64,000 nucleotides of DNA from Allocatelliglobosispora scoriae (GTDB lineage: Bacteria; Actinomycetota; Actinomycetes; Mycobacteriales; Micromonosporaceae). Under the pieces are notes generated by a model. The model ran no database searches and had not been told where the DNA came from. It saw only the letters and a program-made list of their open reading frames with translations. Positions 7,725 through 15,817 of this stretch are shown here, in pieces (positions within the stretch are counted from its first letter, which is position 1; each line of letters begins with the position of its first letter). The DNA is taken from NCBI RefSeq assembly GCF_014204945.1, contig NZ_JACHMN010000002.1, positions 3,743,001 to 3,807,000 of the forward strand. The letters run 5' to 3'. Position numbers and translations under genes: made by a program.

Positions 7725-9401
7725 GTGAACCCCATGCGCAGATTCAGGCTTCGCACCGCTACCGCGGTCGCGGCCGCAGGCATCCTTGCCCTATCCGCCG
7801 CCGGTTGCGTGCAGAGCGATCGCACCGAGGAGGGCTCACAGCCGAAGAAGGACACCCTCGTGTTCGGCGTTGCCGGCGACGCGAAGGTGCTCGACCCCGC
7901 TCTTGCGAGTGACGGCGAGTCGTTCCGCGTTGCCCGCGAGGTCTTCGAAGGACTTCTGCGTGCCGAGCCCGGTGGCACGAAGATCGTGCCCGCGCTCGCC
8001 GAGAGCTGGGCCCCCGACTCCACCGGTCTGGTGTGGACCTTCAAGTTGAAGTCCGGGGTCAAGTTCCACGACGGCAGCGACTTCAACGGCGAGGCCGTCT
8101 GCGCCAACTTCGACCGGTGGTACAACTGGTCCGGGCTGATGCAGGGCGAGGACATCTCGACCTACTGGCAGGACGTCTTCGGCGGGTTCGCCAAGAACGA
8201 GTCCGCGGCGCTGCCGACGAGCCTCTTCTCCAAGTGCGCCGCTCCCGATGCCGGCACCGCGGTCATCACGATCTCGCGGGTGACCAGCAAGTTCCCGGCC
8301 GCACTGATCCTGCCGGCCTTCTCGATCTCCAGCCCGAAGGCGCTGAAGGAGTTCGAGGCCAACAAGATCGGCGGCACGGCGGACAGCGTCACCTACCCGC
8401 CCTACGCCACGGACCACCCGACCGGCACCGGCCCCTACAAGTTCGTCAAGTGGGACCGCACCAACAAGGTCGTCGAGCTGGAGCGTTTCGACGGCTACCA
8501 CGAGGCCAAGGCGAAGATCAAGAACCTCAAGTTCAAGACCATCGCCGACCTGAGCGCGCGCAAGCAGGCGCTGCGTGCCGGTGAGATCCAGGGGTACGAC
8601 CTGGTCGCCCCCGCGGACATCAAGCCGCTCACGGACGAGGGCTTCTCCGTGCTGCCCCGCCCGGCGTTCAACATCTTCTACCTCGCGCTCAACCAGTCCG
8701 GTAACCCGGCGCTGAAGAAGCCCGAGGTTCGCCAGGCGATCGCCTACGCGATCAACAAGCAGGCGATCATCGACTCGAAGTACCCGGTGGGTTCTTCGGT
8801 GGCGACGAACTTCTGCCCGCCGACCCTGGCGGGTTGCGACGCCGCCACCGAGGCGCACGCCTACGACCCGGCGAAGGCCAAGGAGCTGCTCGCGGCTGCC
8901 GGTGTCACGGGCCTGAAGCTGCGCTTCCACTACCCGACCGAGGTCACCCGGCCCTACATGCCGGCGCCGAAGGACATCTTCGAGCTGATCTCGGCCGACC
9001 TGAAGGCTGTCGGCATCGAGGTCACCCCGGTCCCGCTCAAGTGGACGCCGGACTACCTCAACGCGGTCCAGGTCGGCACCGCGCACGACCTGCACCTGCT
9101 CGGTTGGACCGGTGACTACTCCGATGCCTACAACTTCATCGGCACCTTCTTCGACCGCCAGAAGCAGGAGTGGGGCTTCAACGACCCCGCGCTCTTCGCC
9201 GAGTTCAAGGCCGCTGACCAGGAGCCGGACGCGACCAAGCGGGCGGACCTCTACCGCGCGCTCGGCGTGAAGCTCTCGCAGATGGTTCCGGGTGTGCCGA
9301 TCGCGCACGGTCCGCCGTCGCTCGTGCTCTCCAAGGACATCACGGGTCTGAAGCCCAGCCCGCTGACCGACGAGCGTTTCGACACCGCCGAATACAAGTA
9401 G
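7725..9401 (+). CDS. ABC transporter substrate-binding lipoprotein, family 5 (peptide/nickel type)
   Basis: A 558-residue secreted protein. It starts at GTG 7725 or ATG 7734 and has a signal peptide ending LALSAAGC, with the lipid-anchored Cys near residue 28. The mature part has the SBP_bac_5 pattern: VFGVAGDAKVLDPAL, AESWAPDSTGLVWTFKLKSGVKFHDGSDFN near 95-120, GTGPYKFVKWDRTNKVVELERF and PEVRQAIAYAINKQAI near 335. It captures substrate outside the membrane for the permease and ATPase genes that follow. A 19-bp hairpin lies between this gene and the first permease. The substrate is most likely an oligopeptide but is not determined by sequence. Confidence 0.93.
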   Translation: MNPMRRFRLRTATAVAAAGILALSAAGCVQSDRTEEGSQPKKDTLVFGVAGDAKVLDPALASDGESFRVAREVFEGLLRAEPGGTKIVPALAESWAPDSTGLVWTFKLKSGVKFHDGSDFNGEAVCANFDRWYNWSGLMQGEDISTYWQDVFGGFAKNESAALPTSLFSKCAAPDAGTAVITISRVTSKFPAALILPAFSISSPKALKEFEANKIGGTADSVTYPPYATDHPTGTGPYKFVKWDRTNKVVELERFDGYHEAKAKIKNLKFKTIADLSARKQALRAGEIQGYDLVAPADIKPLTDEGFSVLPRPAFNIFYLALNQSGNPALKKPEVRQAIAYAINKQAIIDSKYPVGSSVATNFCPPTLAGCDAATEAHAYDPAKAKELLAAAGVTGLKLRFHYPTEVTRPYMPAPKDIFELISADLKAVGIEVTPVPLKWTPDYLNAVQVGTAHDLHLLGWTGDYSDAYNFIGTFFDRQKQEWGFNDPALFAEFKAADQEPDATKRADLYRALGVKLSQMVPGVPIAHGPPSLVLSKDITGLKPSPLTDERFDTAEYK

Positions 9402-9407
9402 CCAGCC

Positions 9408-9450
9408 GCCGTGGTCCCCGGGGTGCGATGAGCACCCCGGGGACCACGGC
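9408..9450 (+). terminator. Intra-operon hairpin between SBP and permease genes
   Basis: A perfect 19-bp inverted repeat (GCCGTGGTCCCCGGGGTGC and its complement) with a 5-nt loop starts 6 bp after the SBP stop and ends 23 bp before the permease ATG. There is no U-tract. It probably acts as a partial terminator or 3' stabiliser that makes SBP mRNA more abundant than permease mRNA. Confidence 0.8.
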
Positions 9451-9473
9451 CATCTTCGCAAGGACGACGACGA

Positions 9474-10478
9474 ATGCTTCGTTATGTCGTACGCCGGCTG
9501 CTCCAGCTCATTCCGACGCTGATCGGCCTGTCCCTTATCCTCTTCATCTGGCTGCACCGGCTGCCCGGCGGTCCGGAGACCGCGATCCTGGGTGAGCGCG
9601 GCGACGCCGAGAGCCGGGCGAGGCTCCGGCACAGTCTCGGCCTCGACCTGCCGCTTCCGTTGCAGTACGGCCGTTTCATGAAGCGCCTCATCACCGGCGA
9701 CCTGGGCAACTCGATCGACACCAAGCGCCCGGTCATCACGGAGTTCGCCGAGCGCTTCCCCGGTACGGTCGAGCTCACGATCGCCGCCCTGATCATCGCG
9801 ATCGGCATCGGCATCCCGCTCGGCTACCTCGCCGCCCGTCGGCGGGCCACCTTTCTCGATCACGCCTCGGTGGCGGGATCCCTGCTCGGCGTCTGCATCC
9901 CGATCTTCGTCCTGGCGTACCTCATGAAGGAGGTCTTCGCGGTCAAGCTCGGCTGGTTCCCGACGACCGGTCGCCAGGACGTCAACATCGACGCGACCCG
10001 GGTCACCAACTTCTACGTGCTCGACGGGTTCCTCACCCAGGAGTGGGACGCCATGCTCGACGCGCTCTGGCATCTCGTGCTGCCCGCGATGACGCTCGCC
10101 ACGATCCCGCTCGCGATCATCGTCCGGATGACCCGGGCCAGCGTGCTGGAGGTGCTCGGCGAGGACTACGTCCGCACGGCGCAGGCGAAGGGCCTGACCG
10201 AGTCGACGATCCGGCGGCGCCACATCCTGCGCAACGCGATGCTCCCGGTCGCCACGACGATCGGCCTCCTCACCGGCGGCCTGCTCTCGGGAGCGGTGCT
10301 CACCGAGACCGTCTACGCGTTCACGGGCATCGGCCAGTTCATCGCCGAGGCGATCGACCATAGGGACTATCCGGTGCTGATGGGCTTCATCATGTTCATC
10401 GCCGTCATCTACGTGCTGGTCAATCTGCTCGTCGACATCTCGTACGGCTTGATCGACCCGAGGGTGAGGGTGCGATGA
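9474..10478 (+). CDS. ABC transporter permease, DppB/OppB type
   Basis: A 334-residue membrane protein that starts MLRYVVRRLLQLIPTLIGLSL, the family's usual opening with the first membrane helix. It has the GDLGNSI segment after the periplasmic loop, about five further hydrophobic helices, and the EAA loop (VLGEDYVRTAQAKGLTESTIRRRHILRNAM) near 225-255 that docks to the ATPases. It ends in YGLIDPRVR, the typical DppB C-terminus. It forms the pore with the DppC-like gene, whose start overlaps its stop by 4 bp. Confidence 0.95.
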   Translation: MLRYVVRRLLQLIPTLIGLSLILFIWLHRLPGGPETAILGERGDAESRARLRHSLGLDLPLPLQYGRFMKRLITGDLGNSIDTKRPVITEFAERFPGTVELTIAALIIAIGIGIPLGYLAARRRATFLDHASVAGSLLGVCIPIFVLAYLMKEVFAVKLGWFPTTGRQDVNIDATRVTNFYVLDGFLTQEWDAMLDALWHLVLPAMTLATIPLAIIVRMTRASVLEVLGEDYVRTAQAKGLTESTIRRRHILRNAMLPVATTIGLLTGGLLSGAVLTETVYAFTGIGQFIAEAIDHRDYPVLMGFIMFIAVIYVLVNLLVDISYGLIDPRVRVR

Positions 10479-11428
10479 GCGCGCGGACCGATCGACTGGA
10501 CCGCCTCGCGGAGCTCGCCGCCGAGCACGCGGACGAGCGGGGCCAGAGCCTCTGGCGGGAGGCCTATGCGCGGCTCCGCCGCAATCCGGCCGCGATCATC
10601 GGTGGTGTCATCCTCGGCCTCTTCGTCCTGGTGGCGATCATCGGGCCCTTCCTGGTGCCCTACTCGCCGACCTCGACGGCCTGGTCCAATCAGGTCTCCG
10701 AGGCTCGCAACATCATCCCGGGGCCGAGCGCGGACCACTGGTTCGGCATCGACCACAACGGCCGCGACGAGTTCAGCCGGGTGATCGTCGGAGCTCGGCA
10801 GACCCTGCTCGTCGGCGTCGTCGCGACGGGTCTCGGACTCACCTTCGGCTGTCTGCTCGGCGGCTTCGCCGGTGCCTGTTACGGGCTCGGCGGGGTACGC
10901 GGCCGGCGGATCGACAACCTCATCATGCGCGTCGTCGACATGCTGCTCGCGATGCCGAGCCTGCTGCTCGCGGTGAGTGTCGTGGCGGTGCTCGGGCCCA
11001 GCTTGATCACCGTGATGATCGCAGTCGGTTTCATCTCGATCCCGGTCTTCGCCCGTCTGTTACGCGGCTCCATGATCGCCTCGTCGCGTGCCGAGTACGT
11101 GACCGCCGCGACCTCCCTCGGCGTACGCCGTTGGCGCATCGCCGTCGGTCACGTCCTGCCGAACTCGATCGCACCGGTGCTGGTCCAGGCGACGCTGACC
11201 CTCGCCACCGCGATCATCGAGGCGGCGGCGCTCTCCTTCCTGGGTCTGGGCAATCCGGACCCCTCGGTGCCGGAGTGGGGCGTGATGCTCACCGACGCGC
11301 TGACCCGGTTGGAGATCGCTCCCCGCCTGACCATCTATCCGGCTGTCGCGATCGTCATCACCGCCTTCGGCTTCACGCTGCTCGGCGAGGCGATGCGTGA
11401 GGCACTCGATCCCAAGTTGCGGAAGTGA
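10475..11428 (+). CDS. ABC transporter permease, DppC/OppC type
   Basis: A 317-residue membrane partner of the DppB-like permease. The N-terminal OppC_N segment (RRNPAAIIGGVILGLFVLVAIIGPFL) is followed by HWFGIDHNGRDEFSRVIVGARQTLLVG, the family signature. The EAA loop (YVTAATSLGVRRWRIAVGHVLPNSIAP) lies near 210-235, and the protein ends [13 protein letters not shown]. The start overlaps the upstream stop (ATGA) and the downstream GTG overlaps its own stop (GTGA), showing translational coupling. Confidence 0.95.
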   Translation: MSARTDRLDRLAELAAEHADERGQSLWREAYARLRRNPAAIIGGVILGLFVLVAIIGPFLVPYSPTSTAWSNQVSEARNIIPGPSADHWFGIDHNGRDEFSRVIVGARQTLLVGVVATGLGLTFGCLLGGFAGACYGLGGVRGRRIDNLIMRVVDMLLAMPSLLLAVSVVAVLGPSLITVMIAVGFISIPVFARLLRGSMIASSRAEYVTAATSLGVRRWRIAVGHVLPNSIAPVLVQATLTLATAIIEAAALSFLGLGNPDPSVPEWGVMLTDALTRLEIAPRLTIYPAVAIVITAFGFTLLGEAMREALDPKLRK

Positions 11429-12408
11429 GCGCGATGTCTCTGCTGCGGGTCGAGGAATTGACCGTGACGTTCCGCGGTGGCGGTCGGGAGGTCCGGGCAG
11501 TCGACGGAGTCTCCTTCGACGTCAACGCGGGTGAGGTGGTGGGGCTCGTCGGCGAGTCCGGCTGCGGCAAGTCGGTGACCTCGCTGGCCCTGATGGGGCT
11601 GCTGCCCAGGAAGGCCGCCACGATCGGGGGCCGGGCCGAGTTCGACGGGATGGACCTGCTCTCCGCCGACGACCGCACGCTGCGCGACATCCGGGGCCGG
11701 GAGATCGCGATGATCTTCCAGGACCCGCTGTCGTCGCTGAACCCGGTGGTGCCGATCGGTCTCCAGGTGACCGAAGTGCTGGTCCGCCACCGTGGGCAGA
11801 GCAAGGAGGAGGCCCGTCGCAAGGCCGCCGAGTTGCTCGATCGGGTCGGCATCCCGGACCCGACCCGGCGGCTCAAGGAGTACCCGCACCAGCTCTCCGG
11901 CGGTATGCGCCAGCGGGCGCTGATCGCGATGGCGGTGGCCTGTCGGCCGCGCCTGCTCATCGCGGACGAGCCGACGACCGCGCTCGACGTGACGATCCAG
12001 GCGCAGATCCTGGAGCTGCTCAAGGAGCTGGTACGCGAGGACGGCACCGCCCTGATCATGATCACTCACGATCTCGGCGTCGTCGCGGGGCTCTGCGATT
12101 CGATCAACGTGCTCTACTCCGGCCGGGTGGTCGAGACCGCCGGTCGTTACCCGCTGTTCGACGACCCGACCCACCCGTACACCCTGGGGTTGTTGGGTTC
12201 GATCCCGCGCCTGGACGCGGCGCCGGGCGAGCGGCTGACCCCCATCCGCGGCTCGGTGCGTGACATCCTGCCCTGGCGGGAGGGGTGCGCTTTCGCGCCG
12301 CGCTGCGACCGGGTGGTCGACGGCTGCGTCGGCGTGACGCCTGAGCTGCGGTCGACCGTCGCAGGCCACCTCCACCGCTGCGTGAACCCATCGGAGGTCC
12401 CGGCATGA
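11425..12408 (+). CDS. ABC transporter ATP-binding protein, DppD/OppD type
   Basis: A 327-residue ATPase. Walker A GESGCGKS is near 44-51, the Q-loop in [11 protein letters not shown] near 100, the signature LSGGMRQRA near 155, Walker B LLIADEPT near 178 and the switch His in MITHDLG near 212. The C-terminal oligopeptide-transporter extension has the iron-sulfur/cysteine motif [14 protein letters not shown]. The GTG start at 11425 overlaps the upstream stop; an ATG at 11434 is an alternative. It pairs with the DppF-like ATPase to drive import. Confidence 0.95.
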   Translation: MSAMSLLRVEELTVTFRGGGREVRAVDGVSFDVNAGEVVGLVGESGCGKSVTSLALMGLLPRKAATIGGRAEFDGMDLLSADDRTLRDIRGREIAMIFQDPLSSLNPVVPIGLQVTEVLVRHRGQSKEEARRKAAELLDRVGIPDPTRRLKEYPHQLSGGMRQRALIAMAVACRPRLLIADEPTTALDVTIQAQILELLKELVREDGTALIMITHDLGVVAGLCDSINVLYSGRVVETAGRYPLFDDPTHPYTLGLLGSIPRLDAAPGERLTPIRGSVRDILPWREGCAFAPRCDRVVDGCVGVTPELRSTVAGHLHRCVNPSEVPA

Positions 12409-13454
12409 GCGAGCAGCCCGGCACGACTCTCGACGCGAGCGAGACGAGCGAGCGGTCCACGCTGGTCGAGGTCGACAATCTGAAGGTGCACTTCCCGATC
12501 CTGCGCGGGGTGATCCTGGACCGCGTCGTCGGCCACGTGCGCGCGGTCGACGGTGTCTCGCTGACGGTCAAGCGCGGCGAGACCTACGGCCTGGTCGGCG
12601 AGTCCGGCTGCGGCAAGACGACGCTGGGCCGGGCGCTGCTGCGCCTGGTCGACGCGACCGACGGGGCGGTCCGCTTCGACGGGGTGGACATCCTCGCCGC
12701 GAAGCCCAAGGAGCTGCGGGCGATCCGGCGGCGAATGCAGATGATCTTCCAGGATCCGCTCTCCTCGCTGGATCCCCGGCAGAACATCGAGTCGATCCTG
12801 ACCGAGGGCCTGGAGGCGCACGGCATCGGCGCGGACCGGGCCGCGCGCCGGGTCATCGTCGGCGATGCACTCGACGCGGTCGGCCTGCCGCGGTGGGCAC
12901 TGTCGCGCTATCCGCACGAGTTCTCCGGCGGCCAGCGGCAGCGCATCGGCATCGCCCGGGCGCTCGTGCTCGACCCGGACCTGATCGTCGCCGACGAGCC
13001 GGTCTCCGCGCTCGACGTCTCGATCCAGGCCCAGGTCATCAACCTGTTGGACGACCTGCAGCGGGATCGCGGTCTGACCTATGTGGTCATCGCGCATGAT
13101 CTCGCGGTGGTGCGGCACATCTCCGACACGGTCGGCGTCATGTACCTCGGCGCACTCGTCGAGGAGGCCGCATCGGTGGATCTCTATCGGGCGCCGTTGC
13201 ACCCCTATACGAAGGCGCTGCTCTCGGCGGTGCCGGTGCCCGATCCTCGGGTTGAAGAGCACCGCAAGCGGATCCTGCTCACCGGCGATCTGCCGTCGCC
13301 GGCGAACCCGCCGTCGGGCTGCCGTTTCCGCACGCGCTGCCCGTGGGCGCAGGAGCGCTGCTCGCAGGAGCGGCCGGAGCTGCGGGTGATCGAGGGCGGT
13401 TCGACCAACCACCGCGTGGCCTGCCACTTCGCCGAAGAGCTCCTCGACGCGTAA
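12405..13454 (+). CDS. ABC transporter ATP-binding protein, DppF/OppF type
   Basis: A 349-residue ATPase, the last gene of the first importer operon. Walker A GESGCGKT lies near residue 65, the signature [15 protein letters not shown] near 170, Walker [13 protein letters not shown] near 190 and the switch His in VIAHDLA near 228. The C-terminal Cys motif ([14 protein letters not shown]) is typical of the OppF family. The ATG overlaps the upstream stop by 4 bp. Two inverted repeats (13459-13497, 13504-13569) lie immediately after the stop, between it and the convergent AbiEi-like gene. Confidence 0.95.
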   Translation: MSEQPGTTLDASETSERSTLVEVDNLKVHFPILRGVILDRVVGHVRAVDGVSLTVKRGETYGLVGESGCGKTTLGRALLRLVDATDGAVRFDGVDILAAKPKELRAIRRRMQMIFQDPLSSLDPRQNIESILTEGLEAHGIGADRAARRVIVGDALDAVGLPRWALSRYPHEFSGGQRQRIGIARALVLDPDLIVADEPVSALDVSIQAQVINLLDDLQRDRGLTYVVIAHDLAVVRHISDTVGVMYLGALVEEAASVDLYRAPLHPYTKALLSAVPVPDPRVEEHRKRILLTGDLPSPANPPSGCRFRTRCPWAQERCSQERPELRVIEGGSTNHRVACHFAEELLDA

Positions 13455-13458
13455 CACC

Positions 13459-13497
13459 CAAGATCGCCGCAACTCTTGAAGAGTTGCGGCGATCTTG
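13459..13497. repeat. 39-bp perfect palindrome, AACTCTT family copy 2
   Basis: A perfect palindrome around a single central G: 19-bp arms beginning CAAGATCGCCGCAACTCTT. It starts 5 bp after the dppF-like stop, in a convergent intergenic space. It is the cleanest copy of the family and is taken here as the reference. Confidence 0.95.
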
Positions 13498-13503
13498 CGT
13501 CCC

Positions 13504-13569
13504 GTTACGTTTTGCAGCAAAACGTGGCTTCGCGGCGTGACATGACCACGCTTTGCTGCAAAACGTAAC
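13504..13569. repeat. Inverted repeat, TTTGCAGCAAA family copy 1 (24-bp arms)
   Basis: Arms 13504-13527 and 13546-13569 (GTTACGTTTTGCAGCAAA plus six bases) match at 23 of 24 positions, the exception being a possible G.U pair. The loop is 18 nt. It lies 6 bp from the preceding palindrome and 17 bp before the stop of the minus-strand gene, so the pair can end both converging transcripts. Confidence 0.9.
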
Positions 13570-13586
13570 CAGGACCGCGATCCGGG

Positions 13587-14522
13587 TCAGGCGGGCTGGA
13601 TCAGTTGGGGGACACCCCGGCGGGCTCGGTCCAGATAGGCGTGCTCGATCGTGGAGCGCACCGCGGCCGGGTCGCCGCTGATCTGGTCGGGGGCGAAGCG
13701 CAGCGTCTGCGCGCCGAGATCGGCGAAGGCCTGCCGCTGCTGGAGATGCATGTGCCAGTCCTCCGGGGACTCGATCTGCAGCGCGATCGCGACATCGCCG
13801 ATCCACGCAGTCGGCGTCGGCAGCCGATCACCGTGCGGTCCGATCAGCCGCGGATGCCAGGCGATCGGCGGCAGCACCGAGGAGCGGGAGCAGAGTTCGC
13901 GCAGCTCGGCCTCGGGCGCCGACCGCACGCCGGCCGAGATCTCGTCGAGCGCCTGCCGCAGCCGCAGGCTCCCGCGCCGAGGGCCCTCGCGCAGTTCGGT
14001 CGCGATCGCGTCGACCCCGGCCAGCCCCGTCTGCACGGCCTCGGCGACGAGCGCGCGAGCCTCGCGCAGCCCGATCCCGAGCCGCGCCGTGTCCGCGACG
14101 GCGCGGGCAGCGCCGGCGACCGCCATCCGGCCGATGGTCACGGCATGGGCGCACAACCGGCCGGTACGCGAGACGACGGCGAACCGCGCCGACGCGACCC
14201 GCCGGTGATCCGGTATGAGCACGTGAACGTGTTCGTGAGCGGGGACGGATCGAAATCCGTGCAGGTGGAGTGCCACGGGGCCCGTCAGCTGGGAATCCTC
14301 CCCGGCGTAGAGTAGGCCCGCGAAGGCCCGCTCCTCGGGGGTGAGCCGCCCGTTGTGGGTGGCGTAGACCGAGGGCAGCACGGCCTGCCAGTGGCCCTTC
14401 TCCAGCTTCCAGCGGAGCGCCGCGTCGGTGAGCATGCTGCCGACGACCTGATCCCGGCGGACCAGGCCGTATTGAAGCTCGGTGAGCCCGCTGAGGTCGG
14501 GCCGGGAGGCTTGCCGCGGCAT
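13587..14522 (-). CDS. AbiEi-type N-terminal domain / DUF559-like nuclease-fold protein
   Basis: A 311-residue protein. The start is placed at the ATG at 14522 (MPRQASRPDLSGL), since the open frame upstream to 14837 covers the promoter side of the next operon and looks non-coding. The N-terminal 75 residues (TELQYGLVRRDQVVGSMLTD, then WQAVLPSVYATHNGRLTPEER) match the winged-helix antitoxin-like domain seen in many actinobacterial type IV toxin-antitoxin AbiEi proteins. The C-terminus (IGDVAIALQIES and QRQAFADLGAQTLRFAPDQI) resembles the DUF559/Vsr endonuclease-like fold, but the acidic catalytic pattern is incomplete. No AbiEii toxin is adjacent. The function is unknown; such orphans are numerous in this group. 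Confidence 0.65.
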   Translation of the reverse strand: MPRQASRPDLSGLTELQYGLVRRDQVVGSMLTDAALRWKLEKGHWQAVLPSVYATHNGRLTPEERAFAGLLYAGEDSQLTGPVALHLHGFRSVPAHEHVHVLIPDHRRVASARFAVVSRTGRLCAHAVTIGRMAVAGAARAVADTARLGIGLREARALVAEAVQTGLAGVDAIATELREGPRRGSLRLRQALDEISAGVRSAPEAELRELCSRSSVLPPIAWHPRLIGPHGDRLPTPTAWIGDVAIALQIESPEDWHMHLQQRQAFADLGAQTLRFAPDQISGDPAAVRSTIEHAYLDRARRGVPQLIQPA

Positions 14523-14752
14523 GCGGCCACTGTGCCGGAGTGTGATTACTCTCCGCGACCCCCTGTGGATAACGATTCGAGATCGATGAACCAAATCCGC
14601 TGCTAGAACAACGTGAACCTTCCGTCCATTCTTTGATAACGGAATGGTAACGACCCTTGACGATGACGGTGAGTAACGGAGATCGTTGCCGAGTCGCAGG
14701 TCACACCCCGTCCGGCGATGTGAACCACTACACACCGTGACAGGAGGGCCTC

Positions 14753-15697
14753 GTGGCTGACCCCACCACGAAGGCGATCGAGGGACGTTCCCTCGGCAGG
14801 ATCGCGTGGACCAGGTTGAAGCGCGACAAGGTCGCACTCACCGGCGGCGCGGTCGTGCTCTTCCTGATCGTGGTCGCCGTCCTCGCCTACCCGATCGCGG
14901 CGATCTTCGGCCACCCGATCGACGAGATGCACGGCGATCTGATCGACCCCAACCTGGGCGGCCTGCCCAAGGGCGAGTGGGGCGGCATGTCCTGGGACTA
15001 CCTCCTGGGCGTCGAGCCGGGCCACGGCCGCGACGTCTTCAGCCGGGTCGTCGTCGGTGCGCAGGTCTCCCTGCTCATCGCGTTCGTCGCCACGGTCGTC
15101 TCCACGGTGCTGGGCGTGACGCTCGGTCTGCTCGCCGGATACAAGGGCGGCTGGATCGACACCGTGCTCAGCCGGGTGATGGACTACTTCCTCGCCTTCC
15201 CGACGCTGCTGCTCTCCATCGCGCTCATCGTCGTGATGCCGCGCAAGTTCCTCGGGCTCAGCGGCACGTGGCTGAACATGGCCGTCATCGTCCTGATCAT
15301 CGGTGGCTTCTCCTGGCCGTATATCGGGCGCATCGTCCGCGGGCAGGTCCTGTCCCTCAAGGAGCGGGAGTTCGTCGAGGCGTCCAAGAGCCTCGGTGCC
15401 CGTACGCCGTACATCGTCTTCCGGGAGCTGCTGCCCAACCTCGTGGCGCCGATCCTGGTCTACGCCACCCTGGCGATCCCGACCAACATGCTCTTCGAGG
15501 CGGCGCTCTCCTTCCTCGGCGTCGGTGTGCAGCCGCCCAAGCCGAGCTGGGGCCAGATGATCTCGGACGCGATCAACTACTACGAGTTCGATCCGCTCTA
15601 CCTGATCGTCCCCGGCGGCGCGCTCTTCATCACGGTCCTCGCCTTCAACCTCTTCGGCGACGGCCTGCGCGACGCGCTGGACCCCAAGGCCAATTAA
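14753..15697 (+). CDS. ABC transporter permease, DppC/OppC type (second operon, first gene)
   Basis: A 314-residue membrane protein. The GTG at 14753 has AGGAGG about 6 nt upstream. OppC_N segment WTRLKRDKVALTGGAVVLFLIVVAVLAYP; GHGRDVFSRVVVGAQVSLLIAF is the family signature. The EAA loop (FVEASKSLGARTPYIVFRELLPNLVAP) lies near 205-230 and the C-terminus is GDGLRDALDPKAN. Gene order is unusual: this permease precedes its binding protein, while the matching DppB and ATPase genes come after it. The 230-bp region before it (14523-14752) holds one isolated TTATCCACA box (14564-14572, reverse) and no other clear signal. Confidence 0.93.
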   Translation: MADPTTKAIEGRSLGRIAWTRLKRDKVALTGGAVVLFLIVVAVLAYPIAAIFGHPIDEMHGDLIDPNLGGLPKGEWGGMSWDYLLGVEPGHGRDVFSRVVVGAQVSLLIAFVATVVSTVLGVTLGLLAGYKGGWIDTVLSRVMDYFLAFPTLLLSIALIVVMPRKFLGLSGTWLNMAVIVLIIGGFSWPYIGRIVRGQVLSLKEREFVEASKSLGARTPYIVFRELLPNLVAPILVYATLAIPTNMLFEAALSFLGVGVQPPKPSWGQMISDAINYYEFDPLYLIVPGGALFITVLAFNLFGDGLRDALDPKAN

Positions 15698-15707
15698 CCG
15701 GCTCGAA

Positions 15708-15725
15708 GTTGGAATCGATTCCAAC
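15708..15725. promoter_or_regulatory. Probable LacI-family operator
   Basis: GTTGGAATCGATTCCAAC is a perfect 18-bp palindrome. Its core TGGAATCGATTCCA fits the LacI-family/cre consensus TGNAANCGNTTNCA at every defined position. It lies 11 bp past the permease stop and 93 bp before the binding-protein start, so an internal promoter regulated by a LacI-type repressor is likely. No lacI gene is in the window. Confidence 0.65.
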
Positions 15726-15817
15726 CGCTCCAGCCTGCTCTTTTCACAGACAACCGCCAAAGTCGGCGGGGGTTCCACAGCTCCACAGCAACACCCCTCT
15801 AAGAAAGAAGGAAGCAC

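Noticed and set aside
14564-14572. Isolated perfect DnaA box (TTATCCACA, reverse) before the second ABC operon
   Set aside because: A single 9-mer is expected by chance at low frequency; no cluster or other signal supports it.
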